Positions 43,702-54,259 of a stretch of DNA of 64,000 bases are shown piece by piece (the first letter of the stretch is position 1; every line of letters starts with the position of its first letter). The notes beneath the pieces are model-generated. The model was given only the letters and a program-made list of their open reading frames with translations, had not been told where the DNA came from and searched no databases. The position numbers were made by a program, and so were the translations under genes. The DNA is from Utricularia gibba (Eukaryota > Streptophyta > Magnoliopsida > Lamiales > Lentibulariaceae): positions 1,364,001-1,428,000 of the forward strand of contig CM007991.1 in the NCBI GenBank assembly GCA_002189035.1. The letters run 5' to 3'.

Positions 43702-44491
43702 CTGGAAAATGAGAATGGCGGGGCTGGTGTATACTCTGCTAACCTGAAGAAGAACTACATTTTGGCAAATGATGAGTGGAAAGAAGACGCCATGCCTGAT
43801 CCTTGATGGACCCAATGTATATGACTTCATTGACCCTGATATACTGGTACGTCTTGAGGAGCTAGAACGAGAAGAAAGTGTCCTGCAGGCTCTAGGAGAA
43901 AATGATGACTTTGAAATGGATGGGAACGAGCTTTCACCTGAAGAAAAAGCCATCCTGACGGAGATCAGGAGAAAGAAAAGCTTGCTTATCCAGCAGCACA
44001 GGATGAAGAAGAGCACTGCTGGAAACCGACCAATCGTACCCAGGAAGTTTGACAAGGAAAGAGAATTCACTATTGAAAGGATGGGAAGGCAGTTGTCATC
44101 AATAGGTCTCGATCCAACCATGGCAATCAATCGAGCTCGATCCAGGGGACGTAAGACAGAAAGGTCCATCGCCGAAGCGGGTGATGATCGAATGGAAGTT
44201 GATGAAGCTCGGTGGAACAAGATGCAGAGGGTGAGTCTGAGTCTGAGCCTGAGCTTTAACCCCCGCCACATACCAGCGACATCAAGAGAACCGTATAATC
44301 TTAGTTCCGGAATGCCATCCGTTCTTATAGCAACGGATAGTGAGAAAAGGTCAATCAAAAAGGCCAAGACCGCAGACAAGAACAGGAACAAGAACGCTCG
44401 CAGAGGCGAGGCAGACAGGGTCATCCCGAACCTCAAACCGAAACACTTGCTTTCCGGCAAGCGCTCCACCGGAAAAACGCAGAGGCGTTAA
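43702..44491 (+). pseudogene. NOG1: 5'-truncated NOG1 (nucleolar GTP-binding protein 1) fragment
   Basis: Only the C-terminal third of NOG1 is present. It begins abruptly at LENENGGAGVYSANLKKNYI, continues LANDEWKEDAMP, then loses two bases and runs on in another frame as LDGPNVYDFIDPDILVRLEE to the end KPKHLLSGKRSTGKTQRR. The GTPase domain is missing. NOG1 itself acts in 60S ribosome assembly in the nucleolus. The downstream frame of about 240 codons is open (43769-44491), so a short basic nucleolar-type protein could in principle be made, but there is no sign of a proper start. The fragment begins about 245 bases after the CESA3 stop codon, so the CESA3 3' UTR could run into it. Confidence 0.88.
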
Positions 44492-44673
44492 CTCCGCCGG
44501 GGCGTTACAGCGTCTCTGTTTTGTTTTGAGTAATTTCGTGTGCTGTAAATTTTCTTAGGCATATTTGGTTTTAAGGCAGTTTCTGTATATTCTATCTTTT
44601 ATTTTCCTTTTATAGAACTTCTTTCTATAAGCGGCAGCGGCAAGTCTAATTACTGATTAGTTAACTCTAATCC

Positions 44674-44690
44674 TTGGGCTGACGGCCCAA
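44674..44690. promoter_or_regulatory. Inverted GCCCAA pair upstream of VAMP714
   Basis: TTGGGC (44674-44679) and GCCCAA (44685-44690) form a short inverted pair around TGACG, 77 bases before the VAMP714 start codon. This is a site II-like arrangement. Its role in transcription is inferred. Confidence 0.4.
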
Positions 44691-44766
44691 TTGGTTTTCC
44701 TTGGAAGATTCTTTTTTTATGATTGTTGTTTGTCCATAGAGTTTCGGATCGGAGCTGAGCCGACCA

Positions 44767-46301
44767 ATGGCGATACTTTACGCCCTGGTGGCGCGTGGCG
44801 CAGTGGTGCTATCGGAATACAGCGCGACATCAACCACCGCCAATGCTATTGCCCGGCAGATCCTCGATAAAATCCCCGGAACCAACGATACGCATGCTTC
44901 CTACTCGCAGGATCGCTACATATTCCACGTGAAACGAACCGATGGGCTTACCGTCCTCTGTATGGCCGACGAGACCGCAGGAAGTAGGTTTTCGGGTGTT
45001 TCAATTCCTGCTTTCGATCGATCAAATGGTGTTTCCTAATCTTGAATTGATGGTAGAGAATTGGATTCGATTAGACTAGTGTCTTAAATGTTGAGATGAG
45101 ATCGATTCGTAGAGTTCGGACTGACTTTTTTGTTCTGAAAATCGCCGCTTCGGTGTTTTCTGGAGGAATAGCACTAAGTCCTGAATTTTTTCCCCTGCAG
45201 TGTCATTTTATGACTCGTCTTCTCGTTTCCAATTCATCTCTTGTCACAATGTATGCAGGGAGGATTCCTTTTGCATTTCTTGAGGAAATTCATCAAAGAT
45301 TTGTCAGGACATATGGTCGAGCTGTCTTAACTGCCCAAGGATATGCAATGAACGAGGAATTCTCGAGGGTTCTTTGTCAGCAAATGGAGTATTTTTCGAA
45401 TGACCCAAATGCTGACAGGATGAACCGAATTAAAGGTGAAATGAGCCAGGTGATTACTCGATAAATATTTTGCTTCTTACTACTACGTTATCCGGATGAA
45501 TCTTTTGGTGGGATGTTCCTTTGTTCATGTGTTTTTATTCCTAAATTGCCTATGCAAATTTCCTATTTTTTGTTTTGCCAAGAGGTTGATTTCTAAGATG
45601 TGCACTTATTATTCTTCAAGGTTCGGAATGTTATGATCGAGAACATTGATAAGGTTTTAGAGAGAGGCGACAGACTGGAATTGTTGGTTGACAAAACTGA
45701 AACCATGCAAGGAAACACTTTACGGTTTAGAAGGCAAGCTCGACGCTTTAGAAACACAGCCTGGTGGAAAAACGTAAAGCTGATGTAAGCGTGTCAAAAT
45801 CATTGCTCTTTTTTTTTTCTTGATATTTTTAGATATTCCAATTGAAAGAAGCTCTGTCTAGAAATTTCAGTTCACGAGTTAACAATCCTAGTTGTTTCTT
45901 GCTTTTCGTAAACTAGGAATTGAAGGGTGGCATGGTAGATGGAAGAGGAAAGAAAATAGTGTAGGCTCTATGATTAATCTTCTCCCTAATAAGAGTTCTT
46001 CCAGTTCACATAACAGTATAGGCGCAAACCTTCACTTGATTTTGAAAAATTCGTTCTTTGAATGGCAAGATTTGCATATGGAGAAGTGAGAGGCTTAATC
46101 TAATAGTGTGAGGGTTGAAACTCTCATGGTAGTCTCGACTTTCTGCTGCATCAATGCATTCCATCCATAATGTGCTTCTGTTTCTAACTTTGATTGGTAT
46201 GGTATTTTAGAATCCTTCTGGTGATTCTTCTTCTGGTCATCGCATATGTCATTACGGCCTTTGTTTGCCATGGTCCTACTCTCCCCTCCTGTGTGAAGTG
46301 A
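44767..46301 (+). CDS. VAMP714: Vesicle R-SNARE VAMP714, 4 exons
   Basis: Exons are 44767-44983, 45259-45449, 45621-45784 and 46211-46301, with GT-AG borders, giving 220 aa. The N-terminal longin domain is residues 1 to about 110 (MAILYALVARGAVVLSEYSA, YIFHVKRTDGLTVLCMADET, FAFLEEIHQRFVRTYG). The SNARE motif is about 125-185 with the central Arg in IDKVLERGDRLELLVDKTET. A C-terminal tail anchor follows (ILLVILLLVIAYVITAFVCH), then GPTLPSCVK. The CHGPTLPSC end is typical of VAMP714, which acts in Golgi and plasma-membrane traffic and PIN delivery. VAMP711-713 are the alternatives; they are vacuolar and have different tails. Confidence 0.92.
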
Positions 46302-46430
46302 AGAAGCGAGCGTCCTTGGCATCCAGATGTTGTTGGGGAAAATCAGAATCCCCCAACACAGTGTGGTGCATTGTCTTCACAGTATGGAGAGTAACTCCCA
46401 TATCCTCAAGGTGTGTTGTTGCTTTCCCTT

Positions 46431-46452
46431 CTCTCTCTCTCTCTCTCTCTCT
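46431..46452 (+). repeat. (CT)11 microsatellite
   Basis: Eleven exact CT units about 130 bases after the VAMP714 stop codon, followed by a T-rich tract. It is probably in or near the 3' UTR. Such tracts are length-variable. Confidence 0.9.
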
Positions 46453-47686
46453 TTTTTTCTTTTTTTTTCTTCTTTCGGTCTTATGCAGCTGTGCCTCCCA
46501 TTGGTACACTCTGCAGTATAGATTGATATATTTATTTACTCCAACGAGTGGATTTCTGGTTGCCAAAACAACGGTGGTTTGATAAAATATTATAGAATGG
46601 CGGTAAAAAATCAAAAGACAAGGGAAAACTTTCTATCTCATGTATTAAAATTAAAATTTTACACTTTCAATAACAATAAATAGTTACTTTTCGAAATCAT
46701 CCTCACACCGAGAGGCTACTGGTTGACAAAAAGGGAGACGTAAGGGAGGGGTTCCGGCCGTGGAGAAGGGTTGCAGAACAGGAAGAACGGCGAGGGAAAT
46801 AACCGGAGGGAGGAAGACGCCGGAGGAGGAGGAGGTCTGCGATTGGAGTGCCGTCGGATCGGATGTGACCAGAAGTGGTTTTTTTTTAATTAAAAAAAAA
46901 ACCCAGACATGAGGGTCCAGGCATCCGTATTATACGGGTCCCCGAGGTCAAGCAGGGGTCAACTCATTTCAATGACGCGCGCGCGCGCACTCTGACTGCT
47001 AATGCCCCCTGGTCGTGACGTGACCCCCGAGTGCCAAATTTAGGTCATGTGCTCGCATGATGTGACACACAGTTGGCGGATGGCCGGTGTTGTAATATTC
47101 ATTTTTCACATACCGTGCGTTTCGTTGGTGGGATAATAAGTAATAATTAAATAGTATATCATTATCCTATATTTGATTACGATTAATTAATTAATTATCT
47201 ATTAATGTATGAATTTCTCATACCATAAAAATAAAATAAAATAATCCAGGATTGTTGTATAGTATTTTTTAATCCCATTCAATAATATTATAAATCTACT
47301 TTGTTTTTTTTTTGTAAAAAACTAAATTCAAAAAAATAGAAAAATTTATATTATTTTAATTATACAAATAATTATCATATCTCAATTATCACAACACAAA
47401 CCAAACACATCAAAATACATTAACATCTAATCTTACCCCACTATTCTACTTAATTTTATTTTGGTATAACTTATATCTCGAACCCAACGCACCATACATT
47501 AATAATAAAAAGATTACTTTTCAAAATCTCTGTTGTCAACTCCCATCGTGCGCTGCGCACACTATTCCTTGGAGTGGCCAGCAATTATATGGCTGGTTTT
47601 GGTGCATCCTTGTCTCTGGGGATTCCCGTCTTCTCCTGTCCTAACGTTCCGTCAACCTGCAAAGAAACGTGGTCCGATCCATACAT

Positions 47687-48380
47687 CAAATCTGTTTGGT
47701 TTTTGTGAGATGGATCATAAATTCTAACATGCAGAGAGACAACAACACACACGAGAGAACATAATCCCTCTTCTTGTCTCTACTTCCTTTGTTCCAGTTC
47801 AAAGCACCGCGTGATGGACGAAGTCAACGAGTCTCCCCCATTTCCTACCATGTTCCGAGATCACTTATGGGTCGTTTTATTTGATTCAATAAAATATAAA
47901 TTGACAATCAAATAAACCAAAACTTCTAAATTGTTCTACTTTTTCTCGCTTGTATTTGATAATAAAATTAGTTTCGAAACCAATATCAGGTCTTGGTTAT
48001 TATTATTAGGTCATGACTTATGATGGGAATGTTGGTGGAGCATATTCTCTTCACACAAATCTGTTTGGTTTTTGTGACATGGATGATCCGATCCACTCCG
48101 CTCTGTTTGGTGTTTTCTTTGAGTTCAAAACACCTGGTTACAAACGAAGTCAATGAGTCTTCCCCCCATTTGCTAGCATCGAGATCAAACCATAGATTCA
48201 TATACGGGTCTATTTCTTTGAAAATATTTTTCGATAACCAATTTTAATAAACCATACTTTTAAAATTTTATTTTTCTCAAAAAACAGTCGTTCGTATTTG
48301 ATAATAAAATCAATTTTGAAACGAATATTAGGTCTTAAGGTGTTATTAGGTCATGACTTTTGATGGCGATATTGGTGGAG
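47687..48380. repeat. Diverged tandem duplication of non-coding DNA (two units)
   Basis: Unit A is 47687-48040 and unit B 48056-48380. Both start with CAAATCTGTTTGGTTTTTGT, share GAGTTCAAAACACC-like and AACGAAGTCAA(C/T)GAGTCT blocks in the middle and GTATTTGATAATAAAAT later, and end with TTATTAGGTCATGACTT followed by GTTGGTGGAG or ATTGGTGGAG. Collinear order and a gap of only 15 bases make a tandem event likely. Several indels and substitutions show it is not recent. No coding frame is shared. Confidence 0.8.
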
Positions 48381-50683
48381 GGAGTAGTACGTGCACCACA
48401 TTGGGACAGCATGCCCAAGTTATTGCATTACCACATCCTGACCAAGATATCATTATGACCATGCAAATGCAACCACGCGCGCCCAAGTTTGATCTTCACA
48501 TCCGAATCCATGAAATCAAGGATTTTATAGATGGGATGAACACGTGTATGAAACTCAAACATATAATAAACGAGAAGTATAGTTAAAAAGATTAAATCAA
48601 ACAAATTATTAATGATTTATAATTTTTTATATATAAAATTAGGTGGTGATTCTAATTATTCTGAATCACTACCTAACAAAAACAATGGCATAAAAGGATG
48701 CTTTCTTGTCATTTTTTTTTATTATATCTTTGTGTTGTATACGAAAAGGTGTGGTTATATAGGGGAGTGGAGAAGGGCGCAGTGTATTCCCTACTTGAAG
48801 CAGTTTGCAGCCCGCAGGAGAGGAGAGGGGATTCATTACATACACATAACACGTACAGTACACCACAGGTTCCTTCAACTTTTCTCTGTCTGCTTCTGCT
48901 TCTCCTTCTGCTTCTTGTTGGTTTGGATGAGAAATGAGGAACCGATCATGTCATGTACGTGGTTTTCCATGAAGAATGATGATGAAACATGAGTGCACTT
49001 TTAACAATATACGCCTCTGTGATAATTGCAAGAGCAGTGTAGTGGGTGTACGTGGCTTCCATTCATTCACTCATATCACGACTTGTCTTCTCATTCTCCT
49101 CTGCCTCTTCAAATTGCTCTGGTTTTTGATCTATTCATCGTTTCAAATCGTGCATCTGGTATGGTGATACTAATCTTTGCCTCTGAGTGCGAAAGGTCTC
49201 GAGTTCGACCCTTGAATGCCCCCTTTTTTTGGCTCGTTTTTTAGTGGTATGTTTTTGAGTGCGAGAGTTCTGATCGTCATATCAATTTTTATCATGTGTT
49301 AGGTAATAAATACTTCTTGAGATATTTTGAATTAGAACAAGAAAGATTTTTTTTGCTTTTTGAATTTCTATATTTGATGATTTTTTTTGTTTCTAATTAA
49401 AATCATTTTAAATTTTTATTAGGATGTGACCTGGAGCGTCGGTTTAGTAAAAAATCCTATAAAAATATATTAACTAAGAATTATAAAGAAAATTACGTAC
49501 AAATTCATGTTGCTGTCACAAGTAGGAAGTAGACTAGTGCCGTTTTCATAGTAGTGTGTTTTCATCTGGATTTTTCAAATAAACCGGTCAAAGAGTCGAA
49601 CTGGCTAACCCGTTTTCAATAATTTACCAGTTAATTGGTATTTTGAATTAAAATTTTTTGATGCTTAAAATTTATTTATTTTTTAAATCTAAAAATAGTT
49701 AAAGATTCAAAAAGTTATGTTTAATAGTTAAAAAATTATTTTTATGATATTAATATTTTAATTAAATTAATACAATTTATTACCATGAAACTGATATTTG
49801 ATTGGTCAAAGTTGGATTTGACCGGTCAAATCCATATATGAATCGAACCGGGTTCAAACCGATCTGGTTTCTAAACCTCATTTGAAAACAAAGACTTTGT
49901 TTAGTTAGTTGATTTAGATTTTCATGAATTTAGAATATTGGAATTTAGACAAACTCAAATATATAGGTATAAAAATATCTGTACCTCCTTAGGATTATAA
50001 ACCATAATTTTATTAAATTTATTATAAAACAATCTTATACTTTCATATCAAACAAATCGAATTTGAAATCATGTCATATCATATTCACATTGAAACATCC
50101 CCTTAATTAATATTTAAAAAAATATTTTTTTCGAGTCATGAGAGTGAGAGGCGACAAGAATGTGGGATGGTCATGGCATGAATGATTCCGCCTGCCATTG
50201 TAATGGACACATATTGGAGAAAATAGGACAAGTAGTAGGTAGCAATCAGCATGTGTTGGAATTTGATTGAGAAATAATGAAATGCCATCACCCACTGGGG
50301 CCTTTGTTATTACAAACCAGTGACACAGTTTGTGATGTAGGTTCTAGAATCCACTTGTTGATGGATTCTTCTGCCAACGACCACTACGAGGTTGTTGTTA
50401 TGCAGTTAGTTCTTCTGGAAGTGCACATTCCTACATAGGAAACGTGTGGAGTTCTGAATGAACACCTGATCAACTAACTTTAGGTTGTTTCAAGTTTGCA
50501 ACTCACATGGAAAGCCTTGTACGGTTGCACTTCTTCTACACCCAAAACCATGCTGATTCTTTTTTTCTTGTTTAGGGAAATGCTTGAACGAATTTCCTGT
50601 AAAAAGTAACGGTTAGTTTTGAAGAAGGGTCCTATACGAAAATGTACCTAAAAACTCGATCCACTTGGCGTACCATTTGCTGC

Positions 50684-50691
50684 TTATATAA
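50684..50691 (+). promoter_or_regulatory. TATA box of the MATE gene
   Basis: TTATATAAAC lies about 310 bases before the MATE start codon. It is followed by a pyrimidine-rich leader with CTT and TG repeats, so transcription probably begins near 50720. It is the best canonical TATA in this gap. Confidence 0.5.
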
Positions 50692-50784
50692 ACATGGAGG
50701 GGAAGGTGTTTGAGTTTTAACACAATATTGGGTGTTGGTGGAGGCCTTTGAAGTTGCATATAGTCTAAAGGATGGTCTAGTCCT

Positions 50785-50831
50785 GTCTTCTTCTTCTTCT
50801 TCTTCTTCATCTTTTGTGTGTGTGTGTGTGT
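50785..50831 (+). repeat. Compound (CTT)n and (TG)n microsatellite in the MATE leader
   Basis: About eight CTT/TTC units (50785-50808) are followed within ten bases by about nine TG units (50814-50831). The tract falls between the TATA box and the start codon, so it is probably transcribed. Confidence 0.85.
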
Positions 50832-51001
50832 ACTAATAATCAAGATGTTGCAGCATAGTTTCTTGTAGCGTTTGTTGGCTCCTAGCTTATGAAAAAGCTT
50901 TACATCTATCCTTTCTTACTGGAAGGGGGATGGTGACTAACTTCACTGAGATTCAGGGTAACAACTGAGCTCCGGTTTGGACGAAAAACAGATCGATAAT
51001 C

Positions 51002-53601
51002 ATGGATGATGCTGCTAGAAAATGGAGCATTCCAATGTTCGTGTTCTTCACAGACTTGAGGTACCAAAAGCAGCTCTTTATGAAATTCTATATTTGCTGT
51101 TTTTCATTTTGCTCTTCATGAGTGCAGGTATTTGTTCAAAAGGGATTATCTTGGGACCGAAATCATTGGTATTGCTTTACCTGCTGCTCTGGCTCTGGCT
51201 GCTGATCCCATTGCTTCATTGATAGATACTGCGTTTATTGGACGTTTAGGTACATGGGCATGCGTCCTTTCGGTACGCTGTTGTTTTGATAGAAAGTTAC
51301 TGAACTTTTGATCTGCATGAACAGGTCCTGTTGAGATTGCAGCTGTGGGAGTTTCTATAGCTATCTTCAACCAAGCATCCAAAGTAACCATCTTCCCACT
51401 TGTTAGCATTACAACATCGTTTGTTGCAGAGGAGGACACGATTAAGAGAATAAACGATGAGCAGCAGAAGGATGATGGATTGGAGAAGGGGTTGTCTAGG
51501 AACAAAGAAGATGAGAACTTGGAAAAGAGCTCAACTAAAGAGGGGGCCAATACTGCAACTTGTAAACAGTTTCTTTTTAAGTTTTGTGGTCATTACATGT
51601 GCTTGATCGTTATCAGTTTCTTTCTCAGCTGAAGCTGAAGCAGCACCGCGGAACTCCATGTGTTTCGGATTCGACACAGGGAAATGGAAACCAGAGAGGC
51701 GAGTCATTCCTTCTGCATCCACAGCATTGTTTGTTGGAGGTGTTCTTGGGTTTCTCCAGACAGTGCTGCTGATATTTCTAGCAAAGCCACTGTTGAGGTT
51801 GATGGGTGTGAAACCGGTATAACTGAACTTTTCATGGAAAGAAGATATGTTCAATGTTAGGCCTGTTTAGTATCAGTTCTGAAGTTGCTTTGTTTCTTAA
51901 AATGCAGAGATCTCCAATGCTAGCGCCTGCAGAAAGGTATCTGACTATTAGAGCACTTGGTGCACCAGCAGTGCTTCTTTCTTTGGCTATGCAAGGGGTT
52001 TTTAGAGGATTTAAGGACACTAAAACTCCTCTCTACGCTACTGGTAAATGGAAAACTCACCAAGCAGAAAGAATTTTGCAGAACTGGATATGTTTACTGA
52101 ATGATCTCTTGTTCTGTCAACAGTTGCAGGAGACTTGATGAACATCATACTGGACCCAATTTTGATATTTTCATGCCGACTTGGGGTGACTGGAGCTGCG
52201 ATAGCTCATGTTATTTCACAGTAAGCTCTCAAAAAAAAAAATAAAAAAAAATCTTACAAAGAAGAAAACTGAGGTGTTTTAGTGATAGGAGTTCATGACT
52301 CCCTATTGAAGGCTGCAAATTTCCTGAAATTAATTCTTGGTGAAATTTCAGGTACCTGATATGTCTGATTCTGTTTGTCAAGTTGATTCAGCAAGTTCAT
52401 CTGTTGCCACCAAGCATCAAGGACTTGCAGTTCAGCAAGTTTCTGAAGAATGGCAAGCATCTTTGAACCTTCCATCATTTCAGACTCTTTCATCACGCTC
52501 AGGTTTCACTTTCTGATGCAGGTTTGCTTTTACTAGCAAGAGTCATAGCTGTAACCATCTGTGTGACATTGGCTGCATCCATGGCGGCGAGGCTGGGCAC
52601 AACTCAGATGGCAGCATTTCAAATATGCTTGCAAGTTTGGATGACAACTTCCCTTCTTGCTGATGGACTCGCAGTTGCTGGACAGGTAAGGCAAAAAATG
52701 CAGCAGTACTCCTCACAATGTGAGCAACACCAGTTCACACAAGCTTTTCTATTGAATTTTCAGGCAATTCTTGCTTGCTCTTTCGCTGAGAAAGATTATC
52801 GAAAAGCTACAGCAGCTGCAGCACGAGTACTTCAGGCAACATACCCTTTTTTAATTTCAGAAAACATTGTTTCGGCTTCAATTCTAGCACTGTTTCCATA
52901 AAAGTTTCTTTGGCTTTACTTGTAGATGGGATTTGTGCTTGGACTAGGCCTCTCTCTCGTGGTTGGACTGGGACTCTACTTTGGTTCAAGCATATTTACA
53001 AGGGACATAAGCGTTATTCACATGATCACCAGAGGAATACCAGTAACATCACAAACTCCATAAACTAAACATTTGTCCTTTTTAAACTCTCATGCTAATA
53101 ATATCTTGTGCCACCAGTTTGTAGCAGCCACACAACCTCTCAACTCGCTAGCTTTCGTCTTCGATGGAGTTAACTTTGGAGCTTCCGACTTTGCATACTC
53201 CGCATGCTCCATGGTAATCTCAGTTCACAAGTATATGAAATTGGTCACAAAACATTCGCCTCCAGCTTTAACACAAATTCTCCTTCATCATCACTCCATT
53301 TCCTAAGGTCATGGTTTCACTTGTGAGCATTGGGGCCTTGTTTGTTCTATCGAAAACCAGCGCGTTTGTGGGAATATGGCTTGCTTTAACCATCTACATG
53401 GGACTGAGAACCTTTGCTGGACTCTGGAGGTACATCTGATCATCAACCAACTGGGGTCAAGAGCTTTACTGTTTAGCATCCATGAAATGAATGCATCATG
53501 ATCTCAGAAACTTTTGATCTGGGTTTGAATGCAGGATGGGGACAGGAACAGGCCCTTGGAGATTCCTCCGGATTGGTCCACAACCACCTAGTAGCATATG
53601 A
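51002..53601 (+). CDS. MATE efflux transporter, FRD3/DTX42 type, 13 exons (two GC-AG introns)
   Basis: Exons are 51002-51060, 51128-51249, 51325-51561, 51629-51816, 51908-52043, 52124-52220, 52352-52452, 52522-52685, 52764-52835, 52926-53042, 53118-53213, 53308-53429 and 53535-53601, giving 525 aa. Introns 7 and 9 have GC donors. The 12 membrane segments include ALPAALALAADPIASLIDTA, FIGRLGPVEIAAVGVSIAIF, PLVSITTSFVAEEDT, GAPAVLLSLAMQGVFRGFKD and FVFDGVNFGASDFAYSACSM, ending GTGTGPWRFLRIGPQPPSSI. A long charged cytosolic loop lies at about residues 105-155. These features place it with FRD3 and DTX42 citrate exporters, which load citrate into xylem for iron transport or confer aluminium tolerance. 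Whether it moves citrate is inferred from the clade. Confidence 0.93.
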
Positions 53602-54259
53602 CAACAAATAGAATGCCTGTGTTTACTTGTTGAGAATGCCTTGGAATTCTCATATGTCAACTACTTGTTCTATAAGCATAAAGCCTCATTAATACCTTTA
53701 TGTTGCTGCTAAAAATTATGATCCGTAAGGCCCTAATGGCTATCCTTTGCTCTTGTTTGATAGTACTAGAAAAATTCAACCCCTGCAAATTGAAATTTAG
53801 TAGTTATTGCTGTACAACTAACAGCTGTTGCTTATCCAGAGGAGAAATTGCGCTTGTTTTCATACTTGTAGTGGAAGGGAATACAGGAATGCGAAAACCA
53901 AATATAGATGTGCAACTTAAGCAGTGAATACAGAGTGATTAGGAACACTTGGTACAGAAGAAGTAGAGCTAGCCTATGCTCAGATCACATGAGCTGTTTT
54001 CTGCAGTACAACAGTTACAACAGCCCCCATATAAGCAAAATACACTTCAAAGTCCCTTGAATCAATGAAATGAATTAGACTGGGGCGCTGATACAGAGCA
54101 AAAACATGATAAAAGAATACACTTCATGGCTTCTCGAATTCCCACAGAGCTTTGTTATGTCTGGGGTTCACCTTCAGGCTGGAAAAATGTAGCATGCCTC
54201 CTAAGGAAAAAAAGCTATTGAACCGATAGCAGAAGTCATAGTTCTGCTATTTTAGGTTG
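53602..54259. other. Convergent 3' region of MATE and CCCH genes
   Basis: About 660 bases between two stop codons. It should contain both 3' UTRs. No further gene or repeat was recognised. Confidence 0.45.

Larger units (their letters stand above)
46302..51001. other. Gene-poor interval, VAMP714 to MATE gene
   Basis: 4.7 kb with no gene I can support. It contains: a CT microsatellite (46431-46452); a G/C-rich patch at 46700-46880 with no recognised frame; a short CG run near 46977-46989; AT-rich DNA at 47090-47480; a diverged tandem duplication (47687-48380); AT-rich DNA at 48550-48660 and 49330-50110; and the MATE promoter with microsatellites (50684-50831). Open frames between 48353 and 49244 show no family resemblance and sit in unremarkable sequence. 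Confidence 0.5.

Noticed and set aside
46700-46880. G/C-rich patch with a possible Pro/Ser-rich minus-strand reading
   Set aside because: No recognisable protein family and no flanking exon or start; chance open frame in GC-rich DNA cannot be excluded.
46977-46989. CG dinucleotide run, possible Z-DNA former
   Set aside because: Too short and isolated to support a function.
49185-49205. GAGTTCGACCC, resembling a Pol III B box of a tRNA or SINE
   Set aside because: No fitting A box, no cloverleaf and no poly-A or target duplication could be found around it.
48353-49244. Several open frames of 60-126 codons
   Set aside because: No family resemblance and no promoter or splice context; they lie in AT-rich DNA next to the tandem duplication.
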